Program-made: the position numbers and the translations under genes
Part shown: piece after piece, positions 1 through 5,958 of the stretch
How positions within the stretch are numbered: the first letter of the stretch is position 1
Layout of the letters: each line of letters starts with the position of its first letter
The notes under the pieces: model-generated
What the model saw: the letters and a program-made list of their open reading frames with translations, nothing else
Database searches by the model: none
Told to the model about the DNA's origin: nothing
Assembly: GCA_964387935.1 (NCBI GenBank)
Contig: CAYLZN010000209.1
Location: forward strand, 1-10,389
Direction of reading: 5' to 3'
Source: CAYLZN01 sp964387935
GTDB lineage: Bacteria; Acidobacteriota; Vicinamibacteria; Vicinamibacterales; JAFNAJ01
DNA length: 10,389 nucleotides

Positions 1-227
1 GCGAGCCTGGCCGTCGCACACGAAGGCGCCCCCGCCCCGTGATCCGCCGCGGCGACGAGCAACGCGTCAAGCAGCTCGTGTTCCGGCCGGCTGGGAAGCC
101 GACTGCGATGCAGCAGGAAGATGGTCTCGGTGAAGGTCGAGCCGCGCATCAGTGAGGCGATGTCGTGGCCCCGTATCCAAAGTCCCATCGCCGTCGACTT
201 TACGATCGCCGTGCGCCAGGGCTGCAT
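1..227 (-). CDS. Citrate synthase-fold protein, citryl-CoA lyase-like (N-terminal part, cut by window edge)
   Basis: Translating the minus strand from the ATG at 227 gives 75 codons that stay open to the left edge, so only the N-terminal part is visible. The protein begins MQPWRTAIVK, has an RGHDIASLM segment at residues 19-27, a hydrophobic stretch with FLLHRSRLPS around 37-46, and ADHGAGAPS at 61-69. This order (R-G-hydrophobic-x-x-L, then L-L-x-x-x-L-P, then DHG-x-x-x-PS about 60 residues in) is the pattern of short citryl-CoA lyase/citrate synthase-superfamily proteins, where the DHG histidine belongs to the active site. Such enzymes cleave or form C-C bonds in acyl-CoA/oxo-acid substrates such as citryl-CoA. 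An in-frame TGA lies 15 nt before the ATG, so no earlier start is available. The ribosome site is weak (GGGATG-like). The gene is divergent from the ThuA-domain gene. The exact substrate cannot be told from this fragment. Confidence 0.72.
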   Translation of the reverse strand, partial: MQPWRTAIVKSTAMGLWIRGHDIASLMRGSTFTETIFLLHRSRLPSRPEHELLDALLVAAADHGAGAPSCATARL

Positions 228-370
228 GATCGCACGGTATCATCCCGCGGCCATCGCCAGGAGCTTGTAACGGTACGCGCACGGTAACAGGTTGTTCGCC
301 CTCCCGGAGAGTGCTAGGGTGGCGCCGTGGCAGTGCGCCGCTGGCGCCACTTTCTCCGAGAGGTTGGCTC
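228..370. promoter_or_regulatory. Divergent intergenic region between the citryl-CoA lyase-like and ThuA-domain genes
   Basis: This 143-bp stretch separates two divergent starts and should carry both promoters. It contains the 9-mer CGCACGGTA twice (231-239 and 278-286) and a third ACGGTA at 270-275. The last two ACGGTA copies are 11 bp apart, about one helical turn. A possible plus-strand promoter follows directly: TTGTTC at 292-297, a 17-bp spacer, and TAGGGT at 315-320 preceded by TGC as an extended -10. Each hexamer matches the sigma-70 consensus at only three of six positions, so the promoter is tentative. GAGAGG at 358-363 is a good ribosome site 7 nt before the ATG at 371. Confidence 0.45.
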
Positions 371-1273
371 ATGTCGAGGCGGTTCCACGGAATGGCAGGT
401 CTCATCGTTGTGTGTGGGCTGGTGCTGATCGGAGGGCTGTCTGCACAGGGTCCGCCCGGGCCCGGCCAGCGATCGAGCGGTCCGCCCCCACCGCAGAAGC
501 CCACGAGAAAACAGCTCCTCGTCTGGTGCGATACGACGGGGGGCGGCATGTACCACGACTCGGTGTCCCGCGCGATGGCCGTGATCGAGAAGCTAGGCAG
601 GGACACGGGCCTGTTCGATGCGTACCTGCGGACGGATTCCCAGCTGATCACGAAACACAAGACGTCGGTTCACGCCAACGGCAGGGACTGGCCGGTGACC
701 AAGACGCTGGACTGGTTCGACGCGATCTTCTTCTGCGGGCTGCGCGAGATCCCGCTGACGGACCAGCAGTTCGCCGACCTGATGTCCTTCGTGCGGGACG
801 ACGGGAAGGGATTCGTCGCGGCCCACACGGCGATCAACGCGTTCATGAGCCGCCCGGAGTTCGCCACGATGCTGGGGTCGTCCTACGACAATCACCCCTG
901 GAACCAGGTCGACGCCCGGGTCATCGTCGAGGATCCGGCCTTTCCGGCCGTGAAGCACTTCCCCGCGACCTTCGCCTTCCGCGACGAAATGTACCAGGTG
1001 AAGGACTTCTCGCGCGGGGACGCCCGCGTGCTGCTGCGACTCGATCCCTCGTCGGTCGACCTGAAGAACGCCAACGTCCACCGCACCGACAACGACTTCC
1101 CACAGGCGTGGGTGAAGTCCTACGGGAAGGGTCGGGTGTTCGTCTGCGCATTCGGGCACGACCGAGACACCTGGGACAGACCCGAAATCCAGACGATGTG
1201 GCTCGAGGCAATCAAGTGGGCCCTCGGCATGACCCAGGCCGACATCACGCCGCGCCCGATGCCGAAGGAATGA
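371..1273 (+). CDS. Secreted ThuA-domain protein
   Basis: This 300-residue protein starts at ATG 371, chosen because GAGAGG (358-363) lies 7 nt upstream and because translation then begins with a normal signal peptide. An earlier in-frame GTG at 311 would add 20 residues before it. Residues 1-25 have a basic start, a hydrophobic core (LIVVCGLVLIGG) and a likely signal peptidase I site after LSA. A proline-rich linker (about 27-46) leads into a ThuA-like domain (trehalose-utilisation family, glutamine amidotransferase-like fold): LLVWCDTTGGGMYHD near 49-63, GKGFVAAHTA at 145-154, DNHPWN at 173-178, RDEMYQ at 204-209, GKGRVF at 252-257, and FGHDRDTW at 261-268. The family is linked to carbohydrate use, but the reaction of most members is unknown, so I assign no substrate. 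The protein probably acts in the periplasm or outside. It converges on the TPR regulator gene with a 6-bp gap. Confidence 0.88.
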   Translation: MSRRFHGMAGLIVVCGLVLIGGLSAQGPPGPGQRSSGPPPPQKPTRKQLLVWCDTTGGGMYHDSVSRAMAVIEKLGRDTGLFDAYLRTDSQLITKHKTSVHANGRDWPVTKTLDWFDAIFFCGLREIPLTDQQFADLMSFVRDDGKGFVAAHTAINAFMSRPEFATMLGSSYDNHPWNQVDARVIVEDPAFPAVKHFPATFAFRDEMYQVKDFSRGDARVLLRLDPSSVDLKNANVHRTDNDFPQAWVKSYGKGRVFVCAFGHDRDTWDRPEIQTMWLEAIKWALGMTQADITPRPMPKE

Positions 1274-1283
1274 GGGCCCTCAT
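1270..1283. repeat. 14-bp perfect palindrome spanning two convergent stop codons
   Basis: ATGAGGGCCCTCAT is a perfect inverted repeat. It contains the TGA stop of the plus-strand ThuA-domain gene (1271-1273), the complement of the TGA stop of the minus-strand regulator (1280-1282), and the whole 6-bp gap between them. As RNA either strand could form only a short hairpin of about 5 bp with a GGCC loop. No T-run follows on either side, so it is not a convincing intrinsic terminator. Confidence 0.85.
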
Positions 1284-3091
1284 CGTTGTCGAGGTCGGAA
1301 GAGGACCTCGGTCGGCGGTGCCGTGACACCGACCTGCTCGATGAGCGGGACCGTGCGCGCGTGAGTGCGGAGGGCTTCGAGCCTCGGGTCGGCCTTCACC
1401 GACAGCAGATCGAAGCTGCGATCATCGATCGCCTTTGCCAGCCATCGGCAGCTCTCGTCGATCTGCCCGAGGCAGAAGTGAATCGACGCGAACTCGAATG
1501 AGCTCACGTAGCGATCCCTCGCCAGGGCTTCGAGATCGTGGAGCAGTTTGAACGCCTGGCGCCGCTTGCCGGTGACGGCGCAGAACCGCGCCAGCGCCCC
1601 AAGCGATCGAGGACTGCTCGGGGCGATGTTGACCGCCCTCTCGAGGGCGGCCTCCGATTCGTCCAGTTCGTGTCGCTGCTCCTGGACGAAGGCCAGCGTC
1701 AGGTACGCGGGTGGAAAATGGGGGTTGAGCTCGATCGTGTTGTCGCACTGCTCGAGTGCCGCGTCGTAATCCTGCTTGTAGTAGTAGATCATCGCCACGT
1801 CCCGCGCGATGATCGCCGACACGGGGTCCAGCGAACGCGCGACGAGCATGCGCGCGAGCGCCTCGTCGAGCCGACCGGTGGGGACCAGCACCGTCATGGA
1901 GTACCAGTGCGGCGTCGTCGCGTACCGCGGGTCGAGCGCAAGGGCCCGCCGAAACGCCAGCTCGGCACCCTGCCAGTCCCAGTCCTGGGTGGCCTTGGCG
2001 TGCGCCAGCGACGTATGGGCTTCGGCCGAGTCCGGCTCCAGCATCACCGCGGAGGCCGCCGTCGCCGCGATCTTCGTCCAGACGTCCGCCGGCCTCAGCA
2101 CGCCGTAGTGTGCGAGGAGCGCATAGGCGTCCGACAGGCCGGAATGGGCGAGACCGTACTCGGCATCCTCCCCCAGGGATTTCTCGAAGAACTCGGCAGC
2201 CTTGCGGAGTCCTTCTTCCGTCCGTTGACTGAGGTGGTACCGCCCTTGGAGGTAAAGGTTGTGCGCGGCCAGGTTCACAGCCGTGGGCCGACGCCTTCCC
2301 ACGGTCGCCAGCTCGACCAGTTCGGAGCCCAGCTTGCCGGTCACGGCCGAGGCGACGCGCTCCTGCACTTCCAGGGTGTCTGCCAGGGCGCCGTCGATCG
2401 AGGTGGACCACAGCAGGCAACCGCTCGTGCCATCGAGGAAGTGAGCAGTCACCCGCACCCGCTCCGCGGCCGTGCGCACGCTCCCACTGATGATGACGGC
2501 CGCATCGCTCCTCGATCGCTCGGGCGGATCGTCCTCCGCCTCCGCGCGGCCCCAGCCCAGGACGCGGAGACTCGTGAGCGACGAGAGTTGGTGCAGGATC
2601 TCTTCCCGCAGCCCGTGGCAAAAGTAGCGCAGGTCACCGGTGGCGCTGTGATCCGCGAACTCCTTCACGCGCACGGTGTTGCGGCTGACGATCGGCGAGC
2701 TGAGCGCGTGCGGTCGCGGTGCGATGTCCTGGCGGCGGGAGAACACCGGCGCGTAGCCACCCTTCGGCAACTCGATCACGATCTCGTCGGCCGTCCCCTC
2801 CTCGGCATAGTAGCGAACGAGTCGCGAGCGCAGTCGCCTCGCCTGCACGCGAACGACCGGGTCCGTGCGGGGATCGAAGGACGGTTCCTTGCCGAAGACC
2901 TGGATACCGACGACATACTCCTTCAGATTGTCCCGGCGTCCCTCGACCGTCTCGAGCACGATGAACGTGAGGAATCGACGCAGCCGGTCGACCTGTCGGA
3001 ATGTGGTGCCCGCGAGGATGCGGTCCAGTTGCTGGCGAACGAGTTCCTCCCAGCCCTCACCCAGTCCGGCCCCCTGGTGCTTGGTGGTCAC
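1280..3091 (-). CDS. Winged-helix/TolB-like/TPR regulatory protein
   Basis: From GTG 3091 this is a 603-residue protein with three regions. Residues about 15-117 match the N-terminal domain of acidobacterial TPR regulators, with QQLDRIL, LKEYVVGIQVF, DPRTDPVVRVQARRLRSRL and a closing LPKGGYAPVF. The last two resemble the recognition-helix/wing end of OmpR-type winged helices, so DNA binding is a reasonable inference. Residues about 138-255 look like a TolB-N/FlgO-type alpha/beta domain (VRVKEFADHS, then GLREEILHQL, IISGSVR and LLWSTSID). Residues about 275-565 hold several tetratricopeptide repeats, such as AELAFRRALALDPRY and ALEQCDNTIELNPHF. I see no membrane segment, so it should be cytoplasmic. 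The start is uncertain: GTG 3091 fits the family length but its GAGG is only 2 nt away, and TTG 3109 is the alternative. The gene is divergent from apbE, making apbE a possible target, though no signal is known. Confidence 0.8.
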   Translation of the reverse strand: MTTKHQGAGLGEGWEELVRQQLDRILAGTTFRQVDRLRRFLTFIVLETVEGRRDNLKEYVVGIQVFGKEPSFDPRTDPVVRVQARRLRSRLVRYYAEEGTADEIVIELPKGGYAPVFSRRQDIAPRPHALSSPIVSRNTVRVKEFADHSATGDLRYFCHGLREEILHQLSSLTSLRVLGWGRAEAEDDPPERSRSDAAVIISGSVRTAAERVRVTAHFLDGTSGCLLWSTSIDGALADTLEVQERVASAVTGKLGSELVELATVGRRRPTAVNLAAHNLYLQGRYHLSQRTEEGLRKAAEFFEKSLGEDAEYGLAHSGLSDAYALLAHYGVLRPADVWTKIAATAASAVMLEPDSAEAHTSLAHAKATQDWDWQGAELAFRRALALDPRYATTPHWYSMTVLVPTGRLDEALARMLVARSLDPVSAIIARDVAMIYYYKQDYDAALEQCDNTIELNPHFPPAYLTLAFVQEQRHELDESEAALERAVNIAPSSPRSLGALARFCAVTGKRRQAFKLLHDLEALARDRYVSSFEFASIHFCLGQIDESCRWLAKAIDDRSFDLLSVKADPRLEALRTHARTVPLIEQVGVTAPPTEVLFRPRQR

Positions 3092-3202
3092 CGCCTCATG
3101 GTAGATCAAGAGGCGCGCCCGGCGTTCGACGCCGACGCCGGTGCCGGCGCCTGCGGGCGCGGCGGCACCGCCAGGCCGGCGCAGCCAACCCAGAGGTGAT
3201 CG
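3092..3202. promoter_or_regulatory. Divergent regulator-apbE intergenic region with inverted repeat
   Basis: This 111-bp, extremely GC-rich stretch must hold the promoters or leaders of both divergent genes. CGGTGCCG (3139-3146) and CGGCACCG (3163-3170) form 8-bp inverted arms with a 16-nt loop, which could be an operator or a leader hairpin. Such arms also arise by chance in sequence this GC-rich. I found no convincing -35/-10 pair. GAGGTGAT at 3193-3200 is a near-perfect complement to the 16S rRNA tail and fixes the apbE start at 3203. Confidence 0.4.
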
Positions 3203-4216
3203 ATGCGAGGAGTTCCAGCGGTCGCCGCCGCATGCACGGCCCTCTTCCTCGTCAGCGTGCACGCCGACGCACCACTGCACCGGCAGGCTCGACGCATGAT
3301 GGGGTCCCTGGCTGAGATCCAGGCGTACCACGCTGATCCCGAGCTGGCCACCCGCGCCATCGCCGCGGCCCTCGACGAGATGGAGCGCGTCGACCTCCTG
3401 ATCAGCAACTTCCGGCCGGCCAGCGAACTGAGTCGGATGAACGCGCACGCCTCGAAGGCGCCCTTCCAGGCCTCGGCCGAGCTCTTCGCGTTCGTCACGC
3501 AGTGCCGCACGTATTTCGAGGAGACGCGAGGCACGTTCGACCCGACGATCGGCCCGGTGGTCCGTGCATGGGGCTTCTTCACGTCGCGACCCGCACGGCC
3601 CGCGGCCACCGACGCCGCCGCCGCGAGGGCACGTTCGGGCTTCGACAAGGTCCGGCTCGACGAAGCCGCGCAGACCGTGTCCTACGCGGTCGACGGACTG
3701 GAGTTCGATCCTGGCGGCATCGGCAAGGGCTACGCGGCGGACCGCGCGGTGGCGGTGCTCCGGCAGCAGGGGATCTCGTCCGCCTTGGTGAGTGCTGGTG
3801 GCAGCACCCTGATCGCGCTCGGGCGCCCGCCCGACCGCGAGGGCTGGAAGGTGGCCGTCCGAAATCCCGCGAAGCCGTTGACGGCCGCCCGCTTCGTCAG
3901 GCTGCGCGATGCAGCCCTCTCTACCTCGGGCACGTCGCAGAACTTCGTGGAGGAGGACGGTCGACGCTACGGGCACATCATCGACCCACGGACCGGAGAA
4001 CCAGGAGAGGGTGTCTGTCAGGTCACCCTCATCGCCCCGACGGCCACGGATTCCGACGCCCTGACAAAGGCGGCCTACCTCCTGTCACGCGAGTCGCTGA
4101 CGACGTGGCTCTCATCGCGGGGGAGCGTCCACGTGCTCAGGATTGACGGCCCGTGCGACGGCGGTGGCGCGATCTGGATCACGCCGTGGTCGTCGGGGGT
4201 GTTCCTGGAACAGTAG
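3203..4216 (+). CDS. apbE: ApbE-family FAD:protein FMN transferase, exported
   Basis: This 337-residue protein matches the normal length of ApbE, the Mg-dependent enzyme that transfers FMN from FAD onto threonine or serine of exported redox proteins. Visible family marks are RQARRMMGS at 27-35 (the usual 'MGT' start of the domain), FDPTIGPVVRAWGF at 112-125, FDPGGIGKGYAAD at 168-180, SAGGS at 197-201, ALSTSGTSQ at 238-246, HIIDPRTG at 258-265, and the likely metal/FAD segment TDSDALTKA at 282-290. Residues 1-23 form a signal peptide with possible cleavage after ADA, giving a periplasmic enzyme. The GAGGTGAT ribosome site immediately upstream fixes the start. The gene is divergent from the TPR regulator and converges on the Tat TIM-barrel gene with a 5-bp gap. 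The modified partner is not evident: I saw no classic D-x-x-(S/T)-G-A-(T/S) flavinylation motif in the proteins of this window. Confidence 0.92.
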   Translation: MRGVPAVAAACTALFLVSVHADAPLHRQARRMMGSLAEIQAYHADPELATRAIAAALDEMERVDLLISNFRPASELSRMNAHASKAPFQASAELFAFVTQCRTYFEETRGTFDPTIGPVVRAWGFFTSRPARPAATDAAAARARSGFDKVRLDEAAQTVSYAVDGLEFDPGGIGKGYAADRAVAVLRQQGISSALVSAGGSTLIALGRPPDREGWKVAVRNPAKPLTAARFVRLRDAALSTSGTSQNFVEEDGRRYGHIIDPRTGEPGEGVCQVTLIAPTATDSDALTKAAYLLSRESLTTWLSSRGSVHVLRIDGPCDGGGAIWITPWSSGVFLEQ

Positions 4217-4221
4217 GGTGT

Positions 4222-5280
4222 CTAGGCCATCCAGGGCCTCGTCCTCTCGAGCTGACCGGCCAGCAGCCCCTTCGTGATGTTGACGTCGTCTTTCAGCTGG
4301 AAGTCGTACATCCCGACGCAGACGAAGTCGGCACCCTTCTCGAAGGCGTACTTGAACCCGTCGCGCGGGTGAATCGCACCAGCCGCCAGCACCTTGTACG
4401 CGATGAACGGCTTCTTGACTTTCGCAAAGAACTCGGTCGTCGCTTTGGGTGTCGTCTCCCAGATGTTGTCGTGGCTGGAGTTGGCGAATTCCGACTGCAC
4501 GAGCTGGTCCTTCGTGGGCTTCCAGTTCGGATCCACCGGGAGCGGCGGCCCCGCACTCCAGTATTGAGCGCTGTTGAAGGTCTTCATGTAGTAGTCGACA
4601 TCGAGGCCGATGCGCTCCGCTTCGATCAGGGGATCGATGGCGTGGGTGGCGAGGCCCGCCACCATGCCAGCCTTCTTGATGTTCTCCAGCGCCTTCGCGA
4701 TCACGTCCATGCGACCGGTCTTGAAGAACCGGTCGCCCTCGAGTCCGCGCACGTGCGCGGCGACGACACCTGCCTCGGCGGCCTTTTCGAGGTCGCTGGT
4801 CTGGTCCTTCTCGTTGATGACGACCTGTGCGATCCACTGGATCTTGCCACCCCGCTCCTGTTTGTAGCGCTTGGCGAGGGCGAGGCTCCGGGCCTCGATG
4901 CGGAGCAACGAGGCGTTGATCCCGTACTCCTCGTACTTCTGGTAGGTCTCGAGGACCTTGTCGTCGGTGAAGTAGGCGCGCAGCAACTGCGACGTGTAGA
5001 TGAGGTCGCGCGAGTGCGCCTGCCAGCCGACCAAGTTGTGTCCGGCGATGAGGCGCGTGCACGTCAGCGGACCGAGCTTGCCCGTCTGAAGGGCTCCGCC
5101 CACATCGGCGACCGGCTGCTCGCGACGCAGATTGAACCGGCCCTCGGGCGGCGGCTGCTCCTGCGGCGCCTGGTGAGCCTGGAGAATACGCTCCTCGTTG
5201 CTGAGGACGACGCCGCCGGCCGCCGTCAGGGCCCCGGCCTTTCTCAGGAAGTCACGACGATTGAACCCGTCACCGGCCAT
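4222..5280 (-). CDS. Tat-exported TIM-barrel protein of uncharacterised family
   Basis: This 352-residue protein starts at ATG 5280 behind a strong GAGGAGG ribosome site (5286-5292, 5-nt spacing). It opens with a twin-arginine signal, RRDFLRK at residues 8-14, followed by AGALTAAGGVVL, so it is predicted to be exported folded. The mature part looks like an (alpha/beta)8 barrel loosely related to aldo/keto reductases: LTCTRLIAGHNLVGWQAHSR after the linker, a YGINASLLRI strand, KIQWIAQVV, AGVVAAHVRG, AGMVAGLATH, DYYMKTFN with YWSAGPP, and a well-marked C-terminal KVLAAGAIHPRDGFKYAF followed by GADFVCVGMYDFQ. I recognise this pattern from hypothetical Tat proteins of Planctomycetes and Acidobacteria, but no reaction is known to me. 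It is the last gene of the operon, 66 nt after the DUF2271-like gene. Classical reductase activity is not shown, as I could not identify the full catalytic tetrad. Confidence 0.8.
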   Translation of the reverse strand: MAGDGFNRRDFLRKAGALTAAGGVVLSNEERILQAHQAPQEQPPPEGRFNLRREQPVADVGGALQTGKLGPLTCTRLIAGHNLVGWQAHSRDLIYTSQLLRAYFTDDKVLETYQKYEEYGINASLLRIEARSLALAKRYKQERGGKIQWIAQVVINEKDQTSDLEKAAEAGVVAAHVRGLEGDRFFKTGRMDVIAKALENIKKAGMVAGLATHAIDPLIEAERIGLDVDYYMKTFNSAQYWSAGPPLPVDPNWKPTKDQLVQSEFANSSHDNIWETTPKATTEFFAKVKKPFIAYKVLAAGAIHPRDGFKYAFEKGADFVCVGMYDFQLKDDVNITKGLLAGQLERTRPWMA

Positions 5281-5285
5281 AACTG

Positions 5286-5292
5286 CCTCCTC
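5286..5292 (-). promoter_or_regulatory. Strong ribosome binding site of the Tat TIM-barrel gene
   Basis: The minus strand reads GAGGAGG followed by CAGTT and the ATG at 5280. It is the strongest Shine-Dalgarno in the minus-strand operon, so the last gene may be translated independently of the upstream genes. Confidence 0.75.
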
Positions 5293-5346
5293 TACCGATG
5301 GCGATCCGCTCGCGCCCTGCGCCGGGCTGCGCGCTGGCAGTCGTCA

Positions 5347-5931
5347 TCACCTGCCGACCAAGTAACGCACCACCACGTCGCGGATGAACTGGTCGGTGGT
5401 GGACGGTTTCCCAGGCCCGGTCACCGTTTCGAGCTTGATCTCGGCTGCTGGTCCGCCCACCTTCACCTCGCCGCGATACAGGACGTTGTAATCCTCTTCG
5501 ACGTGCATCTGAAACCGGAACCCATAGGTCCCAGGGACAATGCCCAGCTTGGCCAGATCGAACTCCAGTTCGCCTTCTCCCAGCACCGGGGTGGGTGCCG
5601 TGACCGCGGCCACTTCGTCGGTCGGTGCCCGCTCCCACTTCGCCTGGTTCGCCCAGTCGGGACAAACCGTGCCCAGCTTGTGTTCCCGGTCGGACAGCTC
5701 CTGGCTCACATAGAGCGTCTTGACCAGCGTCCCCTTTGCGTCCTCCAGCCAAATCGCCGTGTGATACGTCGGGTGCAGCGTCTTTGGCGCCTCGTAGAAG
5801 AACCTCACCACCAGGGTTCCGGCACCATCGGCCGCTCCTCCGCCGGCCGAAGACACCACTGCCGATGCCGGAAACCCGGCAAGGATCGCCGCACTCACCA
5901 GGGTGATGCACAAGCTGTTCCGCATGGCCAT
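5347..5931 (-). CDS. Small exported DUF2271-like protein
   Basis: This 194-residue protein starts at ATG 5931 with GGAG 6 nt upstream; a second ATG two codons later is less well placed. Residues 1-24 form a signal peptide (basic start, ITLVSAAILAGF core, likely cleavage after PASA). The mature protein is beta-rich and carries TLVVRFFYEAP, then YHTAIWLEDAKGTLVKTLYV, a CPDWANQAKW segment with a lone cysteine, VPGTYGFRFQMHVEEDYNV, and a charged C-terminal end. The 'A-x-W-x-E-D-x-x-G-x-x-V-x-T-L' stretch plus a 'P-G-T-Y' strand is what I associate with DUF2271, a periplasmic family that often sits near apbE. It lies 27 nt after the MFS gene and 66 nt before the Tat gene, consistent with one operon. 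Its function is unknown; a structural or binding role in a periplasmic redox system is only inference. Confidence 0.7.
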   Translation of the reverse strand: MAMRNSLCITLVSAAILAGFPASAVVSSAGGGAADGAGTLVVRFFYEAPKTLHPTYHTAIWLEDAKGTLVKTLYVSQELSDREHKLGTVCPDWANQAKWERAPTDEVAAVTAPTPVLGEGELEFDLAKLGIVPGTYGFRFQMHVEEDYNVLYRGEVKVGGPAAEIKLETVTGPGKPSTTDQFIRDVVVRYLVGR

Positions 5932-5958
5932 GCCTGACTCCAGCCGGCCGTCGACGCG

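Noticed and set aside
67..660. Long minus-strand open frame antisense to the ThuA-domain gene
   Set aside because: Its translation is low-complexity, rich in R, P, G and H, with no family marks. It overlaps both the ThuA domain and the citryl-CoA lyase-like fragment, each of which has clear conserved motifs in another frame.
1538..3199. Long plus-strand open frame opposite the TPR regulator
   Set aside because: The frame is a by-product of GC-rich third positions; the translation has no domain features, while the opposite strand encodes clear TPR and TolB-like regions.
3092..3976. An in-frame N-terminal extension of the TPR regulator, up to an ATG at 3976
   Set aside because: The extension runs antisense through the apbE coding region and reads as arginine/glycine-rich noise. 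The recognisable regulator domain begins just after 3091.
4200..4212. TGTTCCTGGAACA palindrome at the end of apbE, considered as terminator or operator
   Set aside because: It lies inside the apbE coding sequence, would form only a 5-bp stem with a 3-nt loop, and has no T-run on either side. Chance is sufficient.
4153..5937. Long plus-strand open frame opposite the Tat barrel and DUF2271-like genes
   Set aside because: No conserved motif and no ribosome site; it crosses two well-supported minus-strand genes with signal peptides and good Shine-Dalgarno sites.
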